From: Prevotella pallens ATCC 700821
GTDB lineage: Bacteria; Bacteroidota; Bacteroidia; Bacteroidales; Bacteroidaceae
DNA: 64,000 nt
Assembly: GCF_000220255.1 (NCBI RefSeq)
Contig: NZ_GL982514.1
Span: 80,938-144,937, forward strand
Direction: 5' to 3'
In this document: piece by piece, positions 55,841-63,548 of the stretch
Numbering within the stretch: position 1 is the stretch's first letter
How the letters are laid out: every line of letters begins with the position of its first letter
Translations under genes and position numbers: made by a program
Notes under the pieces: generated by a model
What the model was told of the DNA's origin: nothing
Database searches by the model: none
What the model saw: the letters and a program-made list of their open reading frames with translations, nothing else

Positions 55841-58063
55841 TTATTTCCCGAACAAGTCGGACAGGTTTATGCCTACTGTAAGCACGTAGCTAATGCCGTT
55901 GAGTGGTAGTTGCACATCAGAGTCGGACGCTTTATCGTGATAATTAAATAGGTTGTCTATCATAAAACCAAGGTTTATACCACGTGGAAGTTCAGACCGC
56001 AGGTTGAGCGAACATATTGTTCGTGGGTCGTAAACGTAGCGAACGTATGCCTTTGCGTCCGAATCGTAAGCGTAACGTGTTATTCGCGACATCCATTGGC
56101 TATTGAGTGCAATAGATTCGGTGGTTTTTCCGAACTTCCGTTTATAGGTTACGTTGAACTTAGCAGAGTGTGGACGTATCCACGAACGGTTGTATCCGTC
56201 TTTTACATTGTAGTCGTTTATATACGTATAAGCCCCCATAAAGCTCAAGCCGCATAGCATTCTGTAATTAACTGTAGCCTCTATGCCTGTTGTTTTAACG
56301 TTATCGGAGTTGATATAATGCATATCGTAGTTTACACCGGGTGCCAAATACTCGTATGTTATTTTGTTTTTGAAACGGTTGTGGTATGCCGATAGCGACA
56401 GGTTAAGTCCGTTACGGTCGTATTCTACCGATGCAGAGAGTTGGCTTCCATACTCTGGTTTCAGGTCTTTATTACCATATATAGTAATCATACCTGCCAT
56501 ATTGAACTCCTGATACAGCTCTTTGAGGGTGGGAATGCGGTATCCTTGCGAATAGCCAGCACGAAATGTTAAGAACGAAAGTGGTCTGTAGAGAGCCGAA
56601 ACCTTAGGTGTGATGTGGAAAGAATAGTTTGGACTTTTGTCGCCACGTAGTCCTACCACTATGTTTAGTGCATTATTGATTTTCCAATCCTCCTGAACGC
56701 AGAGCGAGAACTGTGTTCTGCTCACCATACCAGTATCTTTCATCATATAATGGCGTAGACTTTCGTGTACGGCTTCCACTCCGGCGTTGAATGTATGCTG
56801 TCCGAATGTGCCCGTATAGTATAGGCGTGCGCTGTGGTTAATGTTGTTGTACACTTTTTCTACCAGCTTAACAAGGTTGTAATCGTCTTTTTTTGCGTAG
56901 TTATCGAAGGTGTACGAGAATGCGAAACCGTTGTTTTTATTCATTTGCCAGTTGCCTTTTGCACCCAGAACAAGGTCTTCGTAGCGTTGATGATAGCGGC
57001 GTCCTTGATAGGTTGGACGTATGTTTGCATAGAAAGAACCAAAGAGTTCGGCTGTAAACTGGTCGGTAAATCTATAGCTAAAGCGTTGTCCTACGTCCCA
57101 AATTTTATATCCGTACACGGGCAAATCGCGTGGTTCGCTTCTTTCTTCAATGGCTTTACCATCTGGTGCAATACGTTCTACGGTTTTTCCTTCCTTATCT
57201 TTCACCCAATAAGTGCTACGATTGCGGAACCCGAACGATGTTTGCGAATTTAGTCGGCTACGGTTTATACCCACCTGAACACCATAGTTCTGTCCGTTAA
57301 CGCCTGCATAGCGCGAGCTTAGCTGTACATTTAGTGGGCGAGAACTCTTTTTTGTGATGATATTTATTACTCCGCCGATGGCACGACTATCGTAAAGGGT
57401 AGATGCTGCCCCCCTTACCACTTCTATTCGCTCTATGTTATCGACGTTGATACGGCTGAAATCGATGTTATGATCGGAGCCTTCGCCACTTATTCGTTCC
57501 CCATCTACCAAGAAAAGCACCGATTTGCTGTCCATGCCCTGGTAGTTAATGCTTGTGGTTTGGCTCATACTGTTGTAGTAAAACTGTATACCCGGCAATG
57601 TATATTCCAAGAGAGTGTTTAGGTCTACTGGGTTTACTGTTTTTATTTCGTCTTGCGAAATGACACGTGTAATTACGGGAACGTCTTTCAAAGGTCGCTC
57701 GCTTCGCGAACCAGTAACCACTACCTCCTCTAAATTAGAGTTGGTTGGAATCATCTTTATTTTGAGTGTGGGGTGTCCAACTGCCGGAACTTGTATTGTG
57801 CGGGGGGCGTAACCCATACACGAAATGCGTACTGTGTAAACCTTATTGGCACCAAAAACAAGTGTAAATTCGCCTTTACTGTTGGTGCCTGCCACTATAT
57901 TGGTGCCCTCAACCTTTAGCACTGCGCCTGCCAAAGGCTCGTCAGAGTCTACATCAACCACCGTTCCCGATAGCTGATAACCTTTTTCTGGTGTAACGTT
58001 GTCGGCACAAATAGTAGCGAAGGTTGTTGTTAAGAGTGTGAGAATAAGTAATAGTTTCTTCAT
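55841..58063 (-). CDS. hmuR: HmuR, TonB-dependent haem receptor
   Basis: 740 aa. Signal peptide MKKLLLILTLLTTTFATICA, regulatory-like domain (YQLSGTVVDVDSDEPLAGAV), TonB box region NLEEVVVTGSRSERPLKDVP, plug with FLVDGERISGEGSDHNIDFS and IERIEVVRGAASTLYDSRAI, and a barrel with FRAGYSQGYRIPTLKELYQE, ending VLTVGINLSDLFGK. It takes haem from hmuY product or host haemoproteins across the outer membrane. Placement between hmuY and hmuS supports the name. Confidence 0.9.
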   Translation of the reverse strand: MKKLLLILTLLTTTFATICADNVTPEKGYQLSGTVVDVDSDEPLAGAVLKVEGTNIVAGTNSKGEFTLVFGANKVYTVRISCMGYAPRTIQVPAVGHPTLKIKMIPTNSNLEEVVVTGSRSERPLKDVPVITRVISQDEIKTVNPVDLNTLLEYTLPGIQFYYNSMSQTTSINYQGMDSKSVLFLVDGERISGEGSDHNIDFSRINVDNIERIEVVRGAASTLYDSRAIGGVINIITKKSSRPLNVQLSSRYAGVNGQNYGVQVGINRSRLNSQTSFGFRNRSTYWVKDKEGKTVERIAPDGKAIEERSEPRDLPVYGYKIWDVGQRFSYRFTDQFTAELFGSFYANIRPTYQGRRYHQRYEDLVLGAKGNWQMNKNNGFAFSYTFDNYAKKDDYNLVKLVEKVYNNINHSARLYYTGTFGQHTFNAGVEAVHESLRHYMMKDTGMVSRTQFSLCVQEDWKINNALNIVVGLRGDKSPNYSFHITPKVSALYRPLSFLTFRAGYSQGYRIPTLKELYQEFNMAGMITIYGNKDLKPEYGSQLSASVEYDRNGLNLSLSAYHNRFKNKITYEYLAPGVNYDMHYINSDNVKTTGIEATVNYRMLCGLSFMGAYTYINDYNVKDGYNRSWIRPHSAKFNVTYKRKFGKTTESIALNSQWMSRITRYAYDSDAKAYVRYVYDPRTICSLNLRSELPRGINLGFMIDNLFNYHDKASDSDVQLPLNGISYVLTVGINLSDLFGK

Positions 58064-58274
58064 TTTACTGAAGCTTTGATGAATTTGTTTCTATGTAATT
58101 TTGGTATAAAGTGCACCTTATCGCTCTCCCGAAGGGGAACGACAGGCATGTGAACCTATATATAATAAGGTATAGATTACAGCTAACCACATTCCAAGCG
58201 ATAAACATTGGCAATGCTTCTGCCACTATGTTTATCGCTCGTGCTATGGTTTAGCATAAAAGAGTTTGGCTCTG
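58064..58274 (-). promoter_or_regulatory. Structured hmuY-hmuR spacer with a strong hairpin
   Basis: AGCGATAAACAT (58197-58208) and ATGTTTATCGCT (58228-58239) form a perfect 12-bp stem, extended by TGGCA/TGCCA. A second hairpin (CGTTCCC ... GGGAGAGCG with a TTCG-type loop, about 58120-58142) lies closer to hmuR. No T run follows the first stem. They probably set the hmuY:hmuR expression ratio by processing or partial termination. Confidence 0.6.
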
Positions 58275-58949
58275 TTATGCTTTCTTTATAAACTTATAGT
58301 CGAAGCTTACAGCCTTTTTCTTGCCAGTAGCGTCTAAGTAATCTTTGAATAAAATAAGGGCTTCGTTACCATTTTTAAACTTAACGGCAAACACTTTGTC
58401 GCTAATTATCTTTGGTTTACCCATACCAGTGCTCTTCGCCCACTTAGCCATTTCTTTGTTTAACATAGTTTTTGACACTACCATAAGGCCGCCTGCTTTC
58501 ATAGCACCCAACTCTACGAATATCTCGCTTGGTACATCTGCAACATAATCGCCTTGTGGAAGTGTTTTAATACTACTAATATTGGTTTGGTCGGTCATCA
58601 ATACTGCACCGTCATTGGTACGAACATCGGTAATATGGAAGGCTAAATCCCACTTCTTTGGTAGGTCTTTCTCGCTACCTTTTGCAGGTTCTGTCTTCAC
58701 CACTTCGTAGTCTGTCATTGTGTTGTATTTGCGATATTCGCGTGCGCCAAGCTCTTCTTGTTGTTCGTATTTACCAGTTTCGAGGTCTACATAAATCCAC
58801 GAATCGTAGCCAGGCATAAGAGTTTCGAAATGCTTAATCTGTGCTGTCTCTGGTGTAGGCTTAACTTTAGGCTCATCGTTTTTATCTTTACTGCACGATG
58901 TAAACAGGGCGGCAGCAAAGCAAAGAGCCGCAAAAAACTTTGTCTTCAT
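58275..58949 (-). CDS. hmuY: HmuY-family haem-binding lipoprotein
   Basis: 224 aa. Lipobox in LCFAAALFTSCSKDKN, a Pro/Lys linker, then the HmuY fold (MPGYDSWIYVDLETGKYEQQ, KWDLAFHITDVRTNDGAVL, GNEALILFKDYLDATGKKKA). Only two histidines are visible in the mature protein, so the His pair of P. gingivalis HmuY is unlikely to be conserved. Methionines (MTDQTN, SKTMLNKEMAKW) could serve instead, as reported for other Bacteroidetes HmuY-type hemophores. Surface lipoprotein or shed hemophore; first gene of the locus. Confidence 0.88.
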   Translation of the reverse strand: MKTKFFAALCFAAALFTSCSKDKNDEPKVKPTPETAQIKHFETLMPGYDSWIYVDLETGKYEQQEELGAREYRKYNTMTDYEVVKTEPAKGSEKDLPKKWDLAFHITDVRTNDGAVLMTDQTNISSIKTLPQGDYVADVPSEIFVELGAMKAGGLMVVSKTMLNKEMAKWAKSTGMGKPKIISDKVFAVKFKNGNEALILFKDYLDATGKKKAVSFDYKFIKKA

Positions 58950-59017
58950 TGTTTTATTGTTGTTATTTTATGTTTATATTAAATTTGAATTTTATTGTTT
59001 TGCTTATCTAAGCAGTG

Positions 59018-59047
59018 CAAAGTTAGGAAGAAAGAATGCTTTACACA
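59018..59047 (-). promoter_or_regulatory. Promoter of the hmu locus
   Basis: Minus-strand -7 box TAACTTTG at 59018-59025; a TTG-containing -33 region about 20 bp upstream. Leader about 60 nt. No Fur-box is recognised with confidence. Confidence 0.55.
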
Positions 59048-59925
59048 ATACTTATTTTTCGTGATTTTATTTTTAAAGAAAATGCTCTTTTTACCTACTT
59101 TATAGTATTTTTTTTGTACGAAACGGTAAAAACCACAGAATCAATACTTAATAGTGATGATATAGTGTACCCATTTTTTATATTTCGTTTATTTGTTTTT
59201 GTTTTACCAAAGTGTGTTTTTTTTGTGTTCTGTATTGTTCTTTGCACAGAGCATAACAGTTGTAATATCAATTATTTTCGGTGTTATGGTTTGCCAACAA
59301 TACCACGTTTGTCCACGAAATATCCCACGAACATTCCGCAAAATGTCCACATTCAACCACGAAACACCCCACGAACATTCCGCCAGGCGTAGGGGACCGA
59401 TTCATTGTATCCGTATTTTCACATTATTAAATATGCATATTCGTTTCCTCGTACACGTATGTCCACATTATCAAATACGTATATTCATTCCACCACACAC
59501 GTATGTTCGTTTCTCATTTTGTGGGTTTTTTCATATATGCGGGCACGATAAATCGGCCCCTACGGCTGCTGACGGTCTGCCATTTTGTGGGTGTTTACGT
59601 ATCTGCAAACACCATAAAAATGTGCACCAACGTACACTTGCAACTTGCTATAACACAACAACATACACAGAATGCCTACTTCTGCATTGCAAAAACCATA
59701 CTTTTGCAATGTAAAAACCCCCTTTTTGCACGCCAAAAACCATACTTTTGCACGGCAAAAAGGGGGGGGTGTATAATCGTATAATATGCAATAGAATGTG
59801 AGAGGCTTTTGTTTGGTGATTGCTGCATATATTTTGGAATAACAGCGGAGGTAGATTTCTGCTGTAACAGGTGTTTCTATCTACATTGTTATATAGCTTC
59901 TAATAAACTTGTTTAGGCAATAAAA
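59048..59925. repeat. Gene-free stretch with composite repeat J
   Basis: CCACGAA(A/C)-type short repeats at 59320-59390, a diverged CCGATTCATTGTATCCG at about 59397 and a reversed core at 59538. Then comes the family-2 flank in reverse (CAACGTACACTTGCAACTTG, AGAATGCCTACTT), and units at 59681-59768 with centres CCATAC, CCCCC, CCATAC and a G7 run. Open frames across it are repeat-derived. Confidence 0.7.
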
Positions 59926-59959
59926 AAAAGCGTAACCCACCAAATGGGGTTGCGCTTTT
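59926..59959 (-). terminator. Terminator of the 49-aa gene
   Basis: AAAAGCGTAACCC and GGGTTGCGCTTTT pair almost perfectly with A/T runs on both sides, so it can act in both directions. It ends the small minus-strand gene starting at 60193. Confidence 0.85.
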
Positions 59960-60043
59960 CTAAGTTTGGTAAGGGCAATGCCTCTACACCGAAAGCGTAG
60001 AAACAGCCTTTACAATACCGTTAGCACTATATGTGTATTGCTG

Positions 60044-60193
60044 TTAGGTATACCATATTTCGCCACCTAATGGTTTCTTGTCAGTTGTTTCCAACTTTTC
60101 ACCTTGGAGATTGTTCACGTTCTCCTTTTTGTTGTACATATTTTTTTCGGTTGTACTATCGTTATACAACTCCGAATGATTTAAGCTCTTCAT
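60044..60193 (-). CDS. 49-aa small protein with a leader-peptide-like double-glycine end
   Basis: Begins MKSLNHSELYNDSTTEKNMY and ends DKKPLGGEIWYT. Ribosome binding site GAAAGGAG 7 nt before the ATG, consensus promoter and a perfect palindrome upstream, terminator downstream. After the TAA (60044-60046) the same frame continues to a TAG at 59984 with protein-like sequence (YTYSANGIVKAVSTLSV). The hydrophilic N-terminal part followed by GG recalls double-glycine leaders of exported peptides, but no modification or export gene is near. No known family. Confidence 0.55.
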   Translation of the reverse strand: MKSLNHSELYNDSTTEKNMYNKKENVNNLQGEKLETTDKKPLGGEIWYT

Positions 60194-60233
60194 ATAAACT
60201 CCTTTCTTTTGTGATATATATGTTAAGTCGTTA

Positions 60234-60266
60234 CAAATATAAACAATTTATTTGACAATGTCAAAT
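60234..60266 (-). promoter_or_regulatory. Promoter with palindromic operator of the 49-aa gene
   Basis: -7 box TATATTTG at 60234-60241 and -33 TTTG at 60262-60265, 20 bp apart. The 17-bp perfect palindrome ATTTGACATTGTCAAAT (60250-60266) covers the -33 box, a good geometry for a repressor. Confidence 0.65.
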
Positions 60267-60507
60267 GCAGGAGAAAGAATTGTAACATATTTCATATTTT
60301 TTAAACAAAGCACTATACAAAATGTCGTTTTCCTTATAATTATTTTGTTATAATAGGAAAATAGAACAATAAAATAGCGTAGTCCGATTCTTCTTAATAT
60401 ATATACGAACTAGCGATAGGGTAGAGAGCCTAAAGCGCAAAACCAAAAAAAATGATGTTTTCAGAAAACTTTTATTGTGTTTTTCTTTTCTTTTCAAAAA
60501 TAATATC
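60267..60507. other. Gene-free AT-rich spacer
   Basis: I see no gene, repeat or hairpin of note here, only A/T-rich sequence between two divergent small transcription units. Confidence 0.5.
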
Positions 60508-60515
60508 TACCTTTG
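60508..60515 (+). promoter_or_regulatory. Promoter of the 32-aa gene
   Basis: TACCTTTG matches the -7 box. The start site would lie near 60521, giving a leader of about 175 nt that contains the perfect dyad TTCCACAA TG TTGTGGAA (60664-60681). Confidence 0.45.
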
Positions 60516-60695
60516 CAGCAAGTTACAAATAAACGTAATTAACCATAAAGCTTCGTATATAGTAGTCAATACCTGCTATGAAGCAACCGACAGGCAAATC
60601 TACAACGGACTGATACAAGCTAATAGGGATTATGAAAATATACCTATGAGGTTTAGTTGTGCGTTCCACAATGTTGTGGAAATATAAGCACTATT

Positions 60696-60794
60696 ATGTT
60701 GAAACAAATTAAACGCAGTGTTGTACAATCGGGAACGTTGTGGAAAGAAGCTAAAAAAGCTGTACATTGGAACCGAGAACATTGCGCAACATAG
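60696..60794 (+). CDS. 32-aa basic small protein or leader peptide
   Basis: Begins MLKQIKRSVVQSGTLWKEAK and ends KAVHWNREHCAT. Basic, with two tryptophans; no membrane helix. It is preceded by a dyad and followed 9 nt later by a large hairpin with a T run, so it forms a compact unit. The 8 bases TTGGAACC in its last codons (60767-60774) are complementary to GGTTCCAA in the terminator loop. It could be an independent small protein or a leader peptide in an attenuator. Family unknown. Confidence 0.45.
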   Translation: MLKQIKRSVVQSGTLWKEAKKAVHWNREHCAT

Positions 60795-60803
60795 AAAAAG
60801 AAT

Positions 60804-60868
60804 GCTGTGCGGTAAACTAAAAAAACTTCGTGGTTCCAATACTTATGAAGTGCAGCACAGCTTCTTTT
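60804..60868 (+). terminator. Large hairpin terminator with an exposed loop
   Basis: Outer arms GCTGTGC (60804) and GCACAGC (60855), inner arms ACTTC (60825) and GAAGT (60847), followed by CTTCTTTTTTTT. The inner loop displays GGTTCCAA (60832-60839), which can pair with the preceding ORF. Confidence 0.6.
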
Positions 60869-60911
60869 TTTTATATATATACCTTTTTTCTATGTATATA
60901 TACCTTGAAAA

Positions 60912-61457
60912 AACATAGTCATTCAGATAATAATGCTAGTATTATGTGCCCTTATGATAATGTTTTGTAAGGCAAAACCCAAGAAAGCAATTAGCGGACC
61001 AGTATGGCAAAACCGTATGGTTGCAGTGGTAGCAATATATGGTATAGCGTGGATGAGCAACACTTACTTTGACAATTACCAGGCAGAAATGCAACAATTG
61101 TTAGGAGGAATAGTGTACGAATACCCCTGGTCTATAGCCATTGCCTTCTTTGCTGTGTCCGTTCTCATTAACTCTCAGGGCGCAGTAGTGGTTAGTATGT
61201 TGCCACTTGCTTATGCCTTAGGCATTCCGGGGTGGATTCTTCTTGGCGTAATGCCATCTACTTACGGCTACTTCTTTATACCTAATTATCCATCAGACAT
61301 AGCTACTGTGAACTTCGATAGGTCGGGAACAACCGTCATTGGTAAGTATTTGCTGAACCATTCGTTTATGGCTCCAGGTATGATACACGTTATTATGGCA
61401 ACCATTGCCGGACTTGGCATTAGCTACGTTTACCATTTCTGGTTCGGATTGTACTAA
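60912..61457 (+). pseudogene. 5'-truncated anaerobic C4-dicarboxylate transporter (Dcu family)
   Basis: The open frame from 60933 encodes 174 aa matching the C-terminal ~40% of DcuA/DcuB (ISGPVWQNRMVAVVAIYGIA, VLINSQGAVVVSMLPLAYAL, GVMPSTYGYFFIPNYPSDIA, TVNFDRSGTTVIGKYLLNHS). Homology-like sequence begins at about 60912 (VIQIIMLVLCALMIMFCKAK) right after a stop. Full-length proteins are about 430-450 aa, so the N-terminal 60% is lost. The usual role is fumarate/succinate or aspartate exchange in the inner membrane; this copy should be inactive. Confidence 0.8.
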
Positions 61458-61484
61458 AAAATACATCACTTTTACCACACTTTT

Positions 61485-61524
61485 CTAAGGTTTCTATACG
61501 CTCTGCAAGCATTAGAAACCTTAG
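61485..61524 (+). terminator. Hairpin after the Dcu remnant
   Basis: CTAAGGTTTCTA and TAGAAACCTTAG form a perfect 12-bp stem 27 nt after the stop. There is no long T run. Confidence 0.6.
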
Positions 61525-61602
61525 AAATAATACACCTTTGTGTACAGAAAACCACCCAATATCATTTTTTTTCGTTTATATAAAGAAACTTTACGCAAAA
61601 AA

Positions 61603-61632
61603 TTTGTACTATAAAAATTTATTAGTAACTTT
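61603..61632 (+). promoter_or_regulatory. Promoter of the NTPase-like gene
   Basis: TTTG at 61603-61606 and TAACTTTG at 61625-61632, 18 bp apart; leader about 105 nt. Confidence 0.55.
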
Positions 61633-61743
61633 GTATCGAAAGCTCTAAACCATATATTCACAATGCTTGCATTACGAAAATGTGTGGTAATGGAGCCAAA
61701 GATATTAATCACTAAGTATTAGGACATTAACCAAAAAATCCCT

Positions 61744-63159
61744 ATGGATATCGCAAATAAACTAATAGCGTTTTACAATCATCTGAATGCAGCTGATGTA
61801 AACAGAACCATTTTTTCGGTAAAATTAGGCGAAAGAAATTCCGAATTTATAGAAAAGTTTAAAGAAAAGTATAGCAACCAATACGCATTTTATACGCTTA
61901 CGCCTATTAATTACGAGGTTGCAATGAACGAACAGATACTAGAGTATGTTAAACGCGACCTACTTTTCCAACTCATTTTAGATGGTACGTTAAACACAAA
62001 CATTAAAATTCCCGACCACATTCTATTGCAATGGTATTTCAACGAGAATACTATAGATGTTGTAAAAGACATTATGCGATTCGCACCATCTACATTAAGC
62101 AATGGCAATCAGCTGGGTATGCTCTTAAAAGGAACCATTACTCTGGCAGAAGGATATGCTCAACAGTGTAAGAAATTTAGGGGATTAAAAGAAAATATAG
62201 CAAGAGCAAAGTTTGAAAGAGCTACAAAATCAATAGCAAAAATGTCTGCTGCAACCAATGAAATAGGCGAAATAGACCCTATGAGCTGGCTAATAACACA
62301 TGCCATAATGGGACTAAAAAAGACACCAGTGCTATTAATAGAAGACTTTGACCGCATAGACCCAGTGCAATTGTTTGGTATTTTCAATATATTTTCTACA
62401 CGAACAGAAAAGAAAACCACAGCTAATGCAACAGAAAAACAGGGAGACGACAACGAAATAAATCCAATAAAAACACAAAATAAGTTTGGTTTTGCTAAGA
62501 TAATATTTATGATGGATACAGTTGCAATAGGCACTATTTTTCGTAACTATTATGGCGAAGCCAACTACGAAAGCTATATAAAAGAGTTTGTTGCACGTAC
62601 TACTTTCTATCATTCAGTATCCGAACATGCAAAAAGCTCCCTACAATCGTATGTAAAAGAAGAGTGTAAAATAAACTTCGAAACCGTCTCTAAAGGATTA
62701 ACGGCTATTGGAATAAGGCTGGATAGAAGCGATATTAAAGACATGATGAACGTGTTAGACAACTTCGAAGATGCATATATACGAGAAGAAGTGAGTGTTA
62801 CGGATAACTTTCACTTCCAGTCTGACACCCCATTAGTGAAGCTTTTGACATTGCTAAAAAGGATTGGCGTGAAAGAACACCAATTGTCTGACTTCTTTTC
62901 GGCTATTGAAGCAGAAGAGAACTTTATGGACCTTTTGGGCTGTTTTGCCGTAACAAAGGAATCTATACTACGGCATGGGAAAGTCTGCCACAGGGGTGTG
63001 CTATACCAAATGGTGGTAGACGAGGAAGAAGGAACGTATAAAACGTTCGACCGTGTTATGACTATTCCTAGTATGGTATCGGTAGATGACTATCGTTTTT
63101 TGGAGGTTGATATAGATAAAGTTATAGGGAAAGCATTAGAATACGTAAGGCGCATTTAA
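61744..63159 (+). CDS. KAP-like P-loop NTPase homologue with degraded Walker A
   Basis: 471 aa. A strong Walker B-type segment (TPVLLIEDFDRIDPVQLFGI) followed by NKFGFAKIIFMMDTVAIGTI and NYYGEANYESYIKEFV resembles the KAP/YobI-like P-loop NTPases found in Bacteroidetes. In that family the Walker A motif lies shortly before the strand that here reads YAFYTLTPINYEVAMNEQ. The matching stretch is SVKLGERNS (residues 25-33), with Val, Arg and Asn where the P-loop Gly, Gly and Lys should be. So it probably cannot hydrolyse ATP normally. No membrane segment. It precedes an AAA ATPase gene, each with its own promoter. Confidence 0.6.
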   Translation: MDIANKLIAFYNHLNAADVNRTIFSVKLGERNSEFIEKFKEKYSNQYAFYTLTPINYEVAMNEQILEYVKRDLLFQLILDGTLNTNIKIPDHILLQWYFNENTIDVVKDIMRFAPSTLSNGNQLGMLLKGTITLAEGYAQQCKKFRGLKENIARAKFERATKSIAKMSAATNEIGEIDPMSWLITHAIMGLKKTPVLLIEDFDRIDPVQLFGIFNIFSTRTEKKTTANATEKQGDDNEINPIKTQNKFGFAKIIFMMDTVAIGTIFRNYYGEANYESYIKEFVARTTFYHSVSEHAKSSLQSYVKEECKINFETVSKGLTAIGIRLDRSDIKDMMNVLDNFEDAYIREEVSVTDNFHFQSDTPLVKLLTLLKRIGVKEHQLSDFFSAIEAEENFMDLLGCFAVTKESILRHGKVCHRGVLYQMVVDEEEGTYKTFDRVMTIPSMVSVDDYRFLEVDIDKVIGKALEYVRRI

Positions 63160-63179
63160 CGCATAATGTATTTATCAGC

Positions 63180-63499
63180 AACCATTCCGCCAGGCTTAGG
63201 GACCGATTCATCGTGCCCGTACCCACGAAACTCCCCGAAATGATGTTGCGTATTCGTAATATCTCAAACAGCCGAACCGGCAAGGAGCATTCTTACTTAT
63301 ATACTATCGGTTTGTAAAAACCATACTTTTGTCTTACAAAAACCCCCTTTTTGCACTCCAAAAAGGGGGTTTTTGCATTGCAAAAAATGGGTTTTCGCAA
63401 CAGCGTAGCTTATAGATAGTTACACGCCAGCCATATTTCTATAATTTGATATCGTTTCTTTCGAATTTGCAGAATAACCGCAAACTTTAAAGAAAACGT
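63180..63499. repeat. Dispersed repeat and modular cluster K
   Basis: CCGATTCATCGTGCCCG at 63203. At 63314-63400 are units with centres CCATAC, CCCCC, GGGGG, ATGGG. The CCCCC and GGGGG units face each other and would form a perfect long hairpin. No gene. Confidence 0.7.
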
Positions 63500-63530
63500 T
63501 TTGTTAGTTCTATAATTATGCCTATTTTTG
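63500..63530 (+). promoter_or_regulatory. Promoter of the AAA ATPase gene
   Basis: TTTG at 63500-63503, 19 bp, TATTTTTG at 63523-63530; start codon at 63549. Confidence 0.65.
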
Positions 63531-63548
63531 CAGAAATACTACGATGTT

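Noticed and set aside
58064..58274. Cobalamin riboswitch upstream of a BtuB-like receptor next to a CobN-like gene
   Set aside because: I find no B12-box-like GCCACTG element or matching architecture, and the synteny with hmuY and hmuTUV points to haem.
60475..60687. 70-aa open frame before the 32-aa gene
   Set aside because: It starts upstream of the only promoter box and has no ribosome binding site; only the later part would be transcribed.
15184..63400. CRISPR arrays
   Set aside because: The repeat units are dispersed, vary in their centres and lack regular unique spacers; no cas genes.
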